A stretch of DNA of 64,000 nucleotides from Bacteroidota bacterium (GTDB lineage Bacteria; Bacteroidota; Bacteroidia; Cytophagales; Cyclobacteriaceae). Under the pieces are notes generated by a model that saw only the letters and a program-made list of their open reading frames with translations, was not told the DNA's origin and ran no database searches. The stretch is from assembly GCA_018267195.1 (NCBI GenBank), contig JAFDYY010000002.1, forward strand, positions 1 through 64,000, read 5' to 3'. The position numbers were made by a program, and so were the translations under genes. Positions 52,918-62,202 of the stretch are shown one piece after another. Each line of letters opens with the position of its first letter. The stretch's first letter is position 1.

Positions 52918-55128
52918 TTAAATTTTAAATCCTAAAGAGAGATAAACAGATCGTGCATCTCCGGGTAAAATGCCGGGGCCCGGGTACATATTAATCCGGC
53001 GGCTGAAGTAGCGAATATTCATAAGGTTATTGATGCCAGCCGAAATATGATATTGCCTTAGAAACTTATAGTCGAAGGACCAGTCGAGCAACGTGTAGGA
53101 GGGAATGTAACCAACCACACCGGTAATGCTGTATGACGTATTGTTGGCATCGCTGAACTGATCGCTTACATAGCTTCCTTGCAACGCGGTGGTTATATTT
53201 TTATGTACGAATTCAAGCCCGGCACGTTCAATCCAATCGGGTACATTTTCTACCCGATGGCCGGCTAAAGAAATGTTACTCGTGTTGTTACTTAATGTTC
53301 CGCTGGTATATCGGGCATGGGTATAAGCCAGCGAACTGAATAAACGCAGATCGGTTGTTTTAGAGGCTCCTCCCAACAATTTTAGCAGAGAAAGATTAAC
53401 ATAAGCCTCTACACCCTGAGCTACCGAATTGCCAATGTTTGTGGTAAGCAGGTATGTAACATTGCTGCTGTTGGTTTCGGTAAGATTTCCGATTTTATTT
53501 CCATAAAAAAGATAAAAGGCATTAACATCAAACGAAAACAAATCAGATACTTGCCCTCGGTAACCTAAGTCGATATCATAACCTTTGCTGTCTTTCAGGT
53601 TAGGGTCAACTATTCCTATTTGGTTGGCCGGTGTAATATTGGCATACAAATACGGACGATAGGCCTGCGAGATGTTTCCATACCATTGTGTGTTTTTAGA
53701 AGACTGAAGTTGCAGTCCTAAACCGAATAACGGAAAAGCACGATTGCCTTTGTACGACACAGGAAATGTAGCATTGTTAATTACCCCAGTCAAATCGGAG
53801 TTAATAATTTCGTAACGAACTCCGGGCGTTACCGAAAAAGCCCGGCTTACCTGAAACATATTTTCAGCAAACACGGCATAATTGATAGTGTTGAATTGAA
53901 GGTTGATTCCATAGGGGCTGATCAAAGTCATATCGTTATCAGAAGCAGTAGTTCCTTTCCCCTTTTGTTTTCGTAACGTTTGTTGATCAAAATAGCGGAT
54001 GCCGGCTGCCAGCTTTTCGGATGTTCGGCCGATTGAGTACGCATGCAAAAGCCGGGCTTCGGTGGTGAAGCCCTTATAAAAATCACGGTCAACCTGCCGG
54101 GGATTATACTTGCCAATGCTGGTATTGATGGTATCGTTAATATTGGGGGTGTTGATAAACTGAACACTGCTGCGCTCGCCCCAGATGCCGTGAGCGATTA
54201 CTTGAAGTTGCGTTTGGTTTGAGAACGAATAATTTAATGTGATGGCCGGAATGTTGATGATCGGATCAAAATAATTACGGCTCCGGTTCGACTGGCGCGC
54301 ATTTTGAGTGAATTGATTATCGGTTAGCCCACCGGCAATTTGCTGGCGGGTGTCCGTTCGCGAAAACTGAAAAGCCAAACTTCCTTTCGGAGAAAAATGG
54401 TATTTAATATGGGCATAAAATGCCTGGTACTGATACGTACTGTTGGGCCGCCAGCCGTCTGCGTGGCGGTTGTCGTAGAAGGCGTAATAATTTATTTTTC
54501 CTTTGGTACCGCCCACGGCATTGTATGAATTATACATATTGAATGACCCGGTTGTTTGCTCGCTCTCCAAAGAAAATGCTTTGTGCGGATCGCCTTCTTT
54601 CATAATAAAATTCATCATGCCGCCAAACTGGCTTCCAAATTGCAATGCCGCAGAGCCACGCACCAACTGCACCTGGCTTACCGCTTGCATCGGCACGGCA
54701 TAGTGGTTTTCCGGATATCCAAAAATATCAGAATTGGTATTGTAGCCGTTTTGCCGCATATTCATTTCTATAGAACGATGCGCATCGGTTCCGCGGCTGC
54801 CAATATTCATTTGCGTGCCGGCTCCGTCCATATCCCACAAATTCACTCCGGGAATTTTGGCAAAAATTGTCCTCGCCAAGTTTTGGGGAAGGTTGGCTTC
54901 GCCTTCGTTTATTTGAATCAGATTAGTTTTTTTTCCGGCATAGATGGTTACTCCTTTTACATCGGGCAGGTATGTTTTAAACCCGGTTCCGGTAATCGTA
55001 ACCGGATCGAGCGTGCGCGAAGGCAGCGAATCGGGCGACAGATTGTTTTGCGAATAAGCGGTAAACGAAAAAAATACGGCTACCGTCAGCAGAAAATAGA
55101 TATAGGTTGAAGTACTTGTATGTTTCAT
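52918..55128 (-). CDS. TonB-dependent outer-membrane receptor
   Basis: A 736-residue outer-membrane transporter. A signal peptide (about 1-27, ending TAYSQ) and a TonB-box-like stretch (LDPVTITG, near residue 42) precede the plug (about 45-165) with NLARTIFAKIPGVNLWDMDGAGTQMNIGSRGTDAHRSIEMNMRQNG. The barrel fills the rest and ends with the aromatic-type terminus VYLSLGFKI. The plug pattern fits the FecA-like siderophore or chelate receptors, but the ligand is unknown. It lacks the carboxypeptidase-regulatory domain of SusC-type receptors. Confidence 0.88.
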   Translation of the reverse strand: MKHTSTSTYIYFLLTVAVFFSFTAYSQNNLSPDSLPSRTLDPVTITGTGFKTYLPDVKGVTIYAGKKTNLIQINEGEANLPQNLARTIFAKIPGVNLWDMDGAGTQMNIGSRGTDAHRSIEMNMRQNGYNTNSDIFGYPENHYAVPMQAVSQVQLVRGSAALQFGSQFGGMMNFIMKEGDPHKAFSLESEQTTGSFNMYNSYNAVGGTKGKINYYAFYDNRHADGWRPNSTYQYQAFYAHIKYHFSPKGSLAFQFSRTDTRQQIAGGLTDNQFTQNARQSNRSRNYFDPIINIPAITLNYSFSNQTQLQVIAHGIWGERSSVQFINTPNINDTINTSIGKYNPRQVDRDFYKGFTTEARLLHAYSIGRTSEKLAAGIRYFDQQTLRKQKGKGTTASDNDMTLISPYGINLQFNTINYAVFAENMFQVSRAFSVTPGVRYEIINSDLTGVINNATFPVSYKGNRAFPLFGLGLQLQSSKNTQWYGNISQAYRPYLYANITPANQIGIVDPNLKDSKGYDIDLGYRGQVSDLFSFDVNAFYLFYGNKIGNLTETNSSNVTYLLTTNIGNSVAQGVEAYVNLSLLKLLGGASKTTDLRLFSSLAYTHARYTSGTLSNNTSNISLAGHRVENVPDWIERAGLEFVHKNITTALQGSYVSDQFSDANNTSYSITGVVGYIPSYTLLDWSFDYKFLRQYHISAGINNLMNIRYFSRRINMYPGPGILPGDARSVYLSLGFKI

Positions 55129-55240
55129 AATTTAAGATTGAATAGAAAAACGCATCAGCCAGGTTAAGACTGTGCCATAAATATTAAGAAGAGAGATGCT
55201 TTTGGTCTTGCAAAAATGCGAGGCTGAAAATCAACTCTTT

Positions 55241-55828
55241 CTACAACCACCAACTTTTAGTGTGTGGCAGTTGCAAGGTATGCTGGAGGCGATGCTTTGG
55301 GGGGGGAGGATGAATCAGGTGGCTGTATGGGCTAATTGTTTTCTTTTCGAAATCGACCAGAGCTAGCGAGGCACACCAGCCGACCGAACCAACCAGAAGG
55401 TGGCTGCTATTCGAAATAAATTCTTTAGCAAAACTTACCATTAGTTTTATGGAAGAAGCAGAAGAAGGCACATCGTTGCTGGCCTGAACAAAGTGGGTAA
55501 TGGACTGATGTAAACTTGTTTCGCGTTTATTTTTTACCATAACCACCAACAACGTGTCATTAATATGCCGGTACTTGGCTATTCTATAATATTCGCCTTG
55601 GTATTCAAACTCACCATTGGCACGCTCATAGCCATCAAAATTGGGTGGGTAGGGCAATGCCATCGGGATTTTTAGGATGATGGCATCGTGCCCCGAATAA
55701 CTTTCTTCTTCCAGTCTTTTTGAAAAATCAAGATTAGCCTGATCGCTTAACACCACGTACAGCCCGTAGTAACCGACCGTGTTAAAGAGAAATACAAAAA
55801 GTAAAAAAACTGAAAAAATCCGTTTCAA
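55241..55828 (-). CDS. TonB-receptor-linked membrane protein with His/Pro-rich tail
   Basis: A 195-residue protein with an N-terminal helix (about 4-26), a charged region and a tail with HLIHPPPPKHRLQHTLQLPH before the last WWL. The tail could bind metal or haem; the gene lies upstream of the TonB receptor in the same direction. No catalytic motif. The promoter at 55845-55875 drives it and possibly the receptor 112 bases on. Similar genes next to TonB receptors in Bacteroidota have no known function. Confidence 0.55.
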   Translation of the reverse strand: MKRIFSVFLLFVFLFNTVGYYGLYVVLSDQANLDFSKRLEEESYSGHDAIILKIPMALPYPPNFDGYERANGEFEYQGEYYRIAKYRHINDTLLVVMVKNKRETSLHQSITHFVQASNDVPSSASSIKLMVSFAKEFISNSSHLLVGSVGWCASLALVDFEKKTISPYSHLIHPPPPKHRLQHTLQLPHTKSWWL

Positions 55829-55844
55829 CTTCTATTCATTTTGG

Positions 55845-55875
55845 CAAAGCTACCAAAGTGGTTATACAGAACAAA
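55845..55875 (-). promoter_or_regulatory. Promoter of the TonB-receptor unit
   Basis: On the reverse strand, TTTG (55875-55872), 19 bases, TAGCTTTG (55852-55845): an exact consensus match, 16 bases before the start at 55828. The same -7 box occurs before the DinB gene at 31951. Confidence 0.65.
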
Positions 55876-55896
55876 TCAAAAATAAGAGAAGGAGAG

Positions 55897-58284
55897 TCAC
55901 TCGCTGCGTAAACTTTTCACGGGGTTGGTCAAGGCAGCTTTTATAGATTGATAACTTACGGTGCCTAATGTAATGAACAACGTTCCGATGCCGGCTGCCA
56001 AAAATATCCACCAGGCAATGTGGGTGCGATAGTCATATTTACTAAGCCAGATATTCATAGCGTATAGCGACAAGGGCATGGCGATAATAAAAGAAATAAC
56101 CACCAACACTACAAAATCGCGCGAAAGCATTTGCCATAAATTAAATACTGAGGCTCCCATTACTTTGCGCACGCCTATTTCTTTGGTGCGTTGCTCAGCT
56201 ACAAAACTGGCTAACCCAAAAATACCGAGGCAGCTGATAAAAATGGCAAGCGAAGAAAAGAAACTGGCCAACTTCCCCACGCGCTCTTCATCGCCAAACT
56301 TGCGGGCATATTCCTGATCTACAAATTGATATTCGAACGGAGAAGCCGGGCTAAATTTTTTAAATGTACTTTCTATTTTGCTAATGGCTTCGTGGGCTCC
56401 TATGGATTTATTAAGTTTAAGTAAGATCACACTCCCCTCGTCTTTGGAGATATGAAATAAGGTAGGGCGCACGGGCTCATAGGGTGAGCCTATAATCATA
56501 TCTTTTATAACTCCTATAATAGTGTAGGCACGCTTGTCCCAGGTAAGCACTTCGCCAACCGGATTTTCGAACCCTAAAAATTTCTCCATCGATTCGTTGA
56601 TTACGAAGGTGAGCGAATCGGTAGCGTGATCGCGCGAAAAATTTCGTCCGGCTTTAAATTGCCAGCCAACCGTATTTCCGTATTCGTAGGTTACTCCGTT
56701 GTTGGGAAAATCAATCGCCAAGCTGGGATCTTTTCCTCTCCAGGTAAAACCGCCATTGCTATTCCAAATTTGTGTGGGCGGGCTGTCGGCCTCCGTTATT
56801 TCATCTACAGCATTGATGGATTTTAATTCGGTACGTACGGCTTCAAACTTATTGTGAATATCATTAGTTGAAGTAAAAACCTGAATCAGGCCATTACGAT
56901 CGTACCCTACCGGGCGATTTTTGGCGTGCTCAATCTGCCGGAATACGATGATGGTACCAATGATTAGTGTGATGGATACCGTAAACTGTACTACCACCAA
57001 CACCTGACGTGGCAAGGAAGCAAACCGGCCTGCCCGAAAAGTGCCCTTCAATACTTTTACCGGCTGAAATGAAGATAAATAAAGTGCCGGATAGCTTCCT
57101 GCAATAAGCCCGGTAATAACACTGAAAACAATACTGGTCACCCAAAATGGCAAACTACCCCACGGCATACTTAAATTTTTATCGGCCACCTGATTAAACA
57201 TAGGCAGCGCGAGTTGCACCAACAAAAGAGCAACGAATAAAGAAAGAAAAGAAACCACTACCGATTCGCTAAAGAATTGATTGACCAACTGCAAGCGCTG
57301 AGAACCGATGGATTTTCGGATGCCTACTTCTTTGGCTCTTTTTTCAGAGCGGGCCGTGCTCAGATTCATAAAATTGATGCACGCTAATAATAAGATGAAG
57401 ACACCAATGATGCCAAACAGCCAGACAAATTCTATTCTTCCACCTGCGTTTTTTCCGTTTTTAAAATCTGAGTACAAATGCCATTTGCTCATGGGGTGCA
57501 GAAAAACTTCAGGTTTGTATTTGCGATCATCTTCATCCTTTAGTTTGTTCATCTTTACGTTGATTATTTTAGCTGATACTTTTTCCATATCAGCACCCTC
57601 GGCTATCTGAACAAAAGTTTGTGTGAAGTTGCTGCCCCAAGGGTTTTCATTTTTTTTAATCCACGGGTTGCTTATCAGGTAAAGTTCCCAAGGCAACAAG
57701 TAGCCCATATTTCGGAAAAAAGTATTGCGGGGCAGATCTTCATACACACCGGTAACTTTTACATCTTCTCGGTCATCAATTCGCATCAGTTGCCCCAGAG
57801 GGTCGGCATCGCCAAAAAAAGTTTTGGCTACCGACTCCGAGAGTAAAATGGAGTGTGGGTCTTTTAAACCATCGCGCTGGCCTTTTATCATACGCAACGA
57901 CAACATCTCGGTAACCTCCGGTTCAAAGTAAAAACCTCTCTTGTTAAAAAGTTTATCGCCATGAGTCAGAATATGTGTGCCGTTCCACGAGGCCTGTAGC
58001 ACATACTTAAAATCGCTGCCAAAGTTATTCCGTATCTCTTCGCCCATCAGGTGCGGGTTAGACATTTGCGAAGAGCGTACGCCATTATAAATATTGTGCT
58101 GCCACACCTGAGCTATGCGGTCATAGTTTTCATGATAGCGGTCGAAGGTTAGTTCATCCTGCAGCCATAACCCAATGAGCAGAGACACGCCCATGCCGGT
58201 GGCCAAACCCATGATGTTTATAAATGAATACCCTTTGTTTTTAAGCAGGTTTCTAAAAGCGATCAGGAAATAATTTTTAAACAT
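55897..58284 (-). CDS. FtsX/MacB-family ABC transporter permease
   Basis: A 795-residue permease with the same plan as the one at 3467-5890: helix 1, periplasmic MacB_PCD domain, three helices with ARSEKRAKEVGIRKSIGSQ, then a second set with AEQRTKEIGVRKVMGAS. An isolated gene without an ATPase nearby. The two permeases are diverged paralogs of a widespread Bacteroidota family. Confidence 0.9.
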   Translation of the reverse strand: MFKNYFLIAFRNLLKNKGYSFINIMGLATGMGVSLLIGLWLQDELTFDRYHENYDRIAQVWQHNIYNGVRSSQMSNPHLMGEEIRNNFGSDFKYVLQASWNGTHILTHGDKLFNKRGFYFEPEVTEMLSLRMIKGQRDGLKDPHSILLSESVAKTFFGDADPLGQLMRIDDREDVKVTGVYEDLPRNTFFRNMGYLLPWELYLISNPWIKKNENPWGSNFTQTFVQIAEGADMEKVSAKIINVKMNKLKDEDDRKYKPEVFLHPMSKWHLYSDFKNGKNAGGRIEFVWLFGIIGVFILLLACINFMNLSTARSEKRAKEVGIRKSIGSQRLQLVNQFFSESVVVSFLSLFVALLLVQLALPMFNQVADKNLSMPWGSLPFWVTSIVFSVITGLIAGSYPALYLSSFQPVKVLKGTFRAGRFASLPRQVLVVVQFTVSITLIIGTIIVFRQIEHAKNRPVGYDRNGLIQVFTSTNDIHNKFEAVRTELKSINAVDEITEADSPPTQIWNSNGGFTWRGKDPSLAIDFPNNGVTYEYGNTVGWQFKAGRNFSRDHATDSLTFVINESMEKFLGFENPVGEVLTWDKRAYTIIGVIKDMIIGSPYEPVRPTLFHISKDEGSVILLKLNKSIGAHEAISKIESTFKKFSPASPFEYQFVDQEYARKFGDEERVGKLASFFSSLAIFISCLGIFGLASFVAEQRTKEIGVRKVMGASVFNLWQMLSRDFVVLVVISFIIAMPLSLYAMNIWLSKYDYRTHIAWWIFLAAGIGTLFITLGTVSYQSIKAALTNPVKSLRSE

Positions 58285-58487
58285 AGCGTCTCCGGTTTAT
58301 TTGATGTATGTACCTGTCAGAAACAGAATAGTTGCACGTAAGAAATTATTTTTTGTTGCGCGGAGTGCCGGTTCAGACGGAACAGACTCCCGGAAGGATG
58401 TTTATATCTGCTATTTTGCCTTCCATCAAAATAAGCCACACTAAAAATAAATTTTGACCTTATCTTTCTTCCTTAATCAATTCAGCC

Positions 58488-60959
58488 ATGAAATCCATAG
58501 CCGCCCCATTTGTTCTTTTTATGATTTTTACCCCCTTGTGGGCACAAAAGAAAAAGCAGGAACCCCCAACACCGATTGCGGCTTCTTCCATCGAAACAAA
58601 AGTAGCCGGTATGAAAAAGTATGAAGGCTATTTTAATTTTTATTACGATGAAAAGCAGGATAAAATCCATTTGTTGATAGATAAATTAGACACCGAGCTT
58701 CTGTACATACCTTCGCTTACAGCCGGAGTAGGATCGAACGATATTGGCCTGGACCGCAACCAGCTTGGCCGCGAACGAGTTGTAAAATTTGAAAAACGCG
58801 GCCCGAAAGTATTATTGATAGAACCCAATTATTTTTTCCGGGCCGTTACCAATAGCGAATTAGAACGAAAAACAGTGGCCGAATCGTTTGCCAAATCGGT
58901 GTTGTGGGGCTTCGTCATAGAAGCAGAAGAAAACAGCAAAATATTGGTTGATGCCACCGACTTTTTAATACAAGACATGCACGATGTAGCCGGCCGTTTG
59001 CGCGGTGCCCAACAAGGCAGCTACACATTAGATAAATCACGTTCGGCATTTTATTTACCCCGTACAAAGAATTTTCCTCAGAATACCGAATTTGAAGTAA
59101 CCCTTACTTTTGCAGGGCAGCCAACCGGAGAATACATTCGCGAAGTTACACCTACGCCCAACAGCGTTACCGTGCGCGAACACCACTCGTTCGTTCAATT
59201 GCCGGATGCCAATTACAAACCACGACTGTTTGACCCGCGGGCGGGATATTACCCTACTTCTTATTACGATTATGCTACACCCATCAGCGAGCCCTTAGAG
59301 AAAAGATTTATTACCCGGCACCGGTTGCAAAAGAAAGATCCCACCGCTGCGTTGAGCGAACCGGTAACCCCCATTATTTACTACATGGATCCGGGCGCGC
59401 CCGAGCCTATTCGCTCGGCTTTAATGGAAGGGGTACGTTGGTGGAACCAAGCTTTTGAGGCAGCCGGTTATAAAAATGCTTTTCAGGTTGAACTGCTTCC
59501 GCCTGGTGCCGACCCGATGGATGTGCGCTACAACGTAATCAACTGGGTGCATCGGGCTTCGCGCGGATGGTCGTACGGAGGAGGTGTAACCGATCCGCGC
59601 ACGGGTGAGATCATTAAAGGCCATGTTACGCTTGGCTCCCTGCGGGTGCGCCAAGATTTTTTAATAGCCGAAGGGCTGCTGGCTCCGTATGAAGAGGGGA
59701 AACCCGTATCGCCCGAAATGGAAAAAATGGCACTCGCCCGGCTACGCCAGTTAGCGGCTCATGAGGTAGGGCATACGCTGGGTTTGGCGCATGCCTATTC
59801 TTCCAGTACGGAAAACATGGCCTCGGTAATGGACTACCCGCATCCGGTGGCTAAGATCGTAAATGGAAAAATTGACCTGAGCGAAGCGTATGACAATAAG
59901 ATTGGAGCTTTTGATAAAGTCTCTATTACGTATGGCTACCAGGATTTTCCGGCCGGCACCGATGAAAATAAAACATTGAATACCCTTATCCAGAATTCAT
60001 TAAAAGAAGGGCTCACTTTTTTGTCGGATCAGGATGCCCGCCCGCTGGGCAGTGCGCATCCCTATGCCCACTTGTGGGACAATGGTAGCAACCCTGCAGA
60101 CGAATTGAACCGGGTAATGGAAATACGAAATCAGGCTCTGAAAAATTTTGGAGAAAAAAATATCAAACCCGGTGCCCCGATGGCTACTCTGGAGGAAGTG
60201 CTGGTGCCGGTGTATTTTTTTCATCGCTATCAGTTGGAAGCGGCAGTAAAATCAGTGGGAGGGTTGAATTACCGCTATGCGGTTCGGGGAGATGGCCAAC
60301 CCATAGCTGAGTTGTTATCGCCCGAGCAGGAAATAAAAGCGTTGGATGCGCTGCTTAAAACAATTGACCCTTCTGTTTTAACATTGCCCGAAAATATTTT
60401 GAAACTAATTCCTCCACGGGCTATTGGGTATTCGCGCCACCGCGAGTTGGTAAAAATAAAAACCGAACTGACATTTGATCCGGTGGCGATGGCCGAAGCA
60501 GCTGCTGATATGAGCTTTGGTTTGATACTTCACTCCGCCCGGGCTAATCGTTTGGTTGAGCACCATGCCCGAAATGTAAATTTGCCGAGTCTTGAGTCGG
60601 TTATAGATAAACTGATCCAGGCTACTTTCAAATCATCTGCCCGTTCGGGGTTAGAAGGAATTGTTCAAATGTCGACCAACCATATTTTGTTGGTGAATCT
60701 TCAAAAACTTGCCTTGAACAAAAACGCCAGTGCCGAAACCCATGCCATTGTATGGATGAAATTAGATCAACTGAAAACGACCTTAATTTCTAAAACCACT
60801 TCGGATGAAGAATGGAAAGCACATTATGCCTACATCGTCAGGCAGATTAATGCCCTTCAGCAAAACCCGGACGATTACAAGACTGAAATTTTGCCTCCGC
60901 CCCCACCCGGTATGCCCATTGGAGATTGCGACATAAACTATCTTGATCAGAATGAGTAA
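58488..60959 (+). CDS. Exported zinc metalloprotease, DUF5117/DUF4953-like
   Basis: An 823-residue protein with a signal peptide (about 1-20). DUF5118/DUF5117-like N-terminal parts (GYFNFYYDEKQDKIHLLIDKLDTELLYIPSL, DFLIQDMHDVAGRLRG) precede a metzincin-type catalytic core: HEVGHTLGLAH at 425-435 gives three zinc His and the catalytic Glu, and SVMDYPHP supplies a Met-turn. The C-terminal third is helical. The family is common in Bacteroidota and probably degrades extracellular or periplasmic proteins. Confidence 0.87.
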   Translation: MKSIAAPFVLFMIFTPLWAQKKKQEPPTPIAASSIETKVAGMKKYEGYFNFYYDEKQDKIHLLIDKLDTELLYIPSLTAGVGSNDIGLDRNQLGRERVVKFEKRGPKVLLIEPNYFFRAVTNSELERKTVAESFAKSVLWGFVIEAEENSKILVDATDFLIQDMHDVAGRLRGAQQGSYTLDKSRSAFYLPRTKNFPQNTEFEVTLTFAGQPTGEYIREVTPTPNSVTVREHHSFVQLPDANYKPRLFDPRAGYYPTSYYDYATPISEPLEKRFITRHRLQKKDPTAALSEPVTPIIYYMDPGAPEPIRSALMEGVRWWNQAFEAAGYKNAFQVELLPPGADPMDVRYNVINWVHRASRGWSYGGGVTDPRTGEIIKGHVTLGSLRVRQDFLIAEGLLAPYEEGKPVSPEMEKMALARLRQLAAHEVGHTLGLAHAYSSSTENMASVMDYPHPVAKIVNGKIDLSEAYDNKIGAFDKVSITYGYQDFPAGTDENKTLNTLIQNSLKEGLTFLSDQDARPLGSAHPYAHLWDNGSNPADELNRVMEIRNQALKNFGEKNIKPGAPMATLEEVLVPVYFFHRYQLEAAVKSVGGLNYRYAVRGDGQPIAELLSPEQEIKALDALLKTIDPSVLTLPENILKLIPPRAIGYSRHRELVKIKTELTFDPVAMAEAAADMSFGLILHSARANRLVEHHARNVNLPSLESVIDKLIQATFKSSARSGLEGIVQMSTNHILLVNLQKLALNKNASAETHAIVWMKLDQLKTTLISKTTSDEEWKAHYAYIVRQINALQQNPDDYKTEILPPPPPGMPIGDCDINYLDQNE

Positions 60960-60983
60960 CGATCGGCTGTACATTAAAAATAG

Positions 60984-61129
60984 TAAACCCAAATCATACA
61001 ATAGAAAATCGATTGGAATGATTGACGAATGAAAATCAAAACCTATCCAGGAAGATAAAATACCCCATGGTAATTTTCATTGTCAACCGGTTGGGCAGAT
61101 TAGGCATCCCTAAGGCATAATCTGGGTTA
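60984..61129 (+). repeat. Dispersed intergenic structured repeat, copy C
   Basis: About 146 bp between convergent genes. The hairpin arms AATCATACAAT (60992-61002) and ATTGGAATGATT (61012-61023) hold the loop AGAAAATCG. The core ATGATTGACGAATGAAAA is at 61018-61035, the middle module shared with copy A at 61051-61071, TTGGGCAGAT at 61091-61100, and the end hairpin AGATTAGGC/GCATAATCT at 61098-61122. TAAACCC and TGGGTTA form the ends; the last bases contain the TTA stop of meaB. Confidence 0.85.
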
Positions 61130-62116
61130 AAGAGCATGTATAATTTTTTGTGCGGCTACTGAGGGGATTATTTTCCCCTCTCTTATCTTTTGCTCGAGTA
61201 TTTTCATTTGAGAAATCATTTTTTTAGACCCTAACATTTTTGCACGGATCAAAGCTTCTGTACTTTGATGAAACCAGACGATCTGCTGTTGCTGACGGTT
61301 TTTTTCAAAAAAGCCGGAGGCACAGGTGGCCTTCCGGAATTCTTCGATCATTTTCCAGGCCTCGGCAATTCCCTTTTTTTGAGTGGCCGAAGCAGTTAAA
61401 ACGGTTGGCTTCCAGCCCGATTCGGGAAGTTGAAATAAATGCAGTGCATGTTGAAATTGTACTTGTGCCTGACGGGCTCGTTTTTCATTATCGCTATCGG
61501 CTTTGGTAATAACCACACCATCGGCCATTTCCATGATCCCTTTTTTTATTCCTTGGAGTTCATCACCGGCACCGGCCAGCTGAAGCAATAAAAAAAAATC
61601 AACCATGTTGCGCACAGCCGTTTCCGACTGGCCTACGCCTACGGTTTCTACAAGGATTACTTCAAAACCGGCCGCTTCACAAAGTAGAATAGCTTCGCGC
61701 GTTTTTTCGGCTACACCACCCTGCGCATTTCGCGAGGCGGTAGGCCGTATAAAAGCAAGGGCATCGCGGCTCAGTTCTTCCATCCGGGTTTTATCTCCTA
61801 AAATACTACCCTTGGTCTTTTCACTACTGGGGTCAACAGCTAAAACGGCTACCTTTTTTCCGAGCGAGGTGGCATACTTCCCAAAAGCATCAATGAAGGT
61901 ACTCTTACCTACACCGGGCGAGCCGGTAATACCAATGCGGATAGAGCGGCCGCTGTGGGGCAGCAGCCTTGTCAATAAGGTGCCGGTTTTTTTCCGATCA
62001 ATGGATTTTTCACTTTCAGAAAGCGTAATGGCTTTGGCTAAAAGGCCAACATGACCCTGCAGAATGGCCTCATAAATTTTACTGACCGAAAATGGCTGGG
62101 ACAGATGGTTTTTCAA
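61127..62116 (-). CDS. meaB: Methylmalonyl-CoA mutase-associated GTPase MeaB
   Basis: About 329 residues from a TTG at 62116, which gives the usual MeaB length; the ATG at 62239 would add 41 residues overlapping the divergent CHASE2 gene. MeaB is a G3E-family GTPase that protects and loads methylmalonyl-CoA mutase with cobalamin. The P-loop is GSPGVGKST at 65-73, with ETVGVGQSE (G3) and ITKADSDNEKRAR (G4 region). The N-terminal segment VSKIYEAILQGHVGLLAKAITLSES fits the family start. No mutase genes are in the window. Its stop lies in repeat copy C. Confidence 0.9.
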   Translation of the reverse strand: MKNHLSQPFSVSKIYEAILQGHVGLLAKAITLSESEKSIDRKKTGTLLTRLLPHSGRSIRIGITGSPGVGKSTFIDAFGKYATSLGKKVAVLAVDPSSEKTKGSILGDKTRMEELSRDALAFIRPTASRNAQGGVAEKTREAILLCEAAGFEVILVETVGVGQSETAVRNMVDFFLLLQLAGAGDELQGIKKGIMEMADGVVITKADSDNEKRARQAQVQFQHALHLFQLPESGWKPTVLTASATQKKGIAEAWKMIEEFRKATCASGFFEKNRQQQQIVWFHQSTEALIRAKMLGSKKMISQMKILEQKIREGKIIPSVAAQKIIHAL

Positions 62117-62202
62117 AACTGTAAATCGTAACTGTAAATTTCTAAATTTACTGAATAGCTGTAAAAGGACGGATACGATTTGAAATCTTTTTAAAAAACG
62201 AT

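Noticed and set aside
54556..55110. Open frame of 184 codons on the forward strand
   Set aside because: It lies antisense inside the TonB-receptor gene, whose protein has clear family motifs; the antisense product is rich in His, Arg and Cys with no domain pattern.
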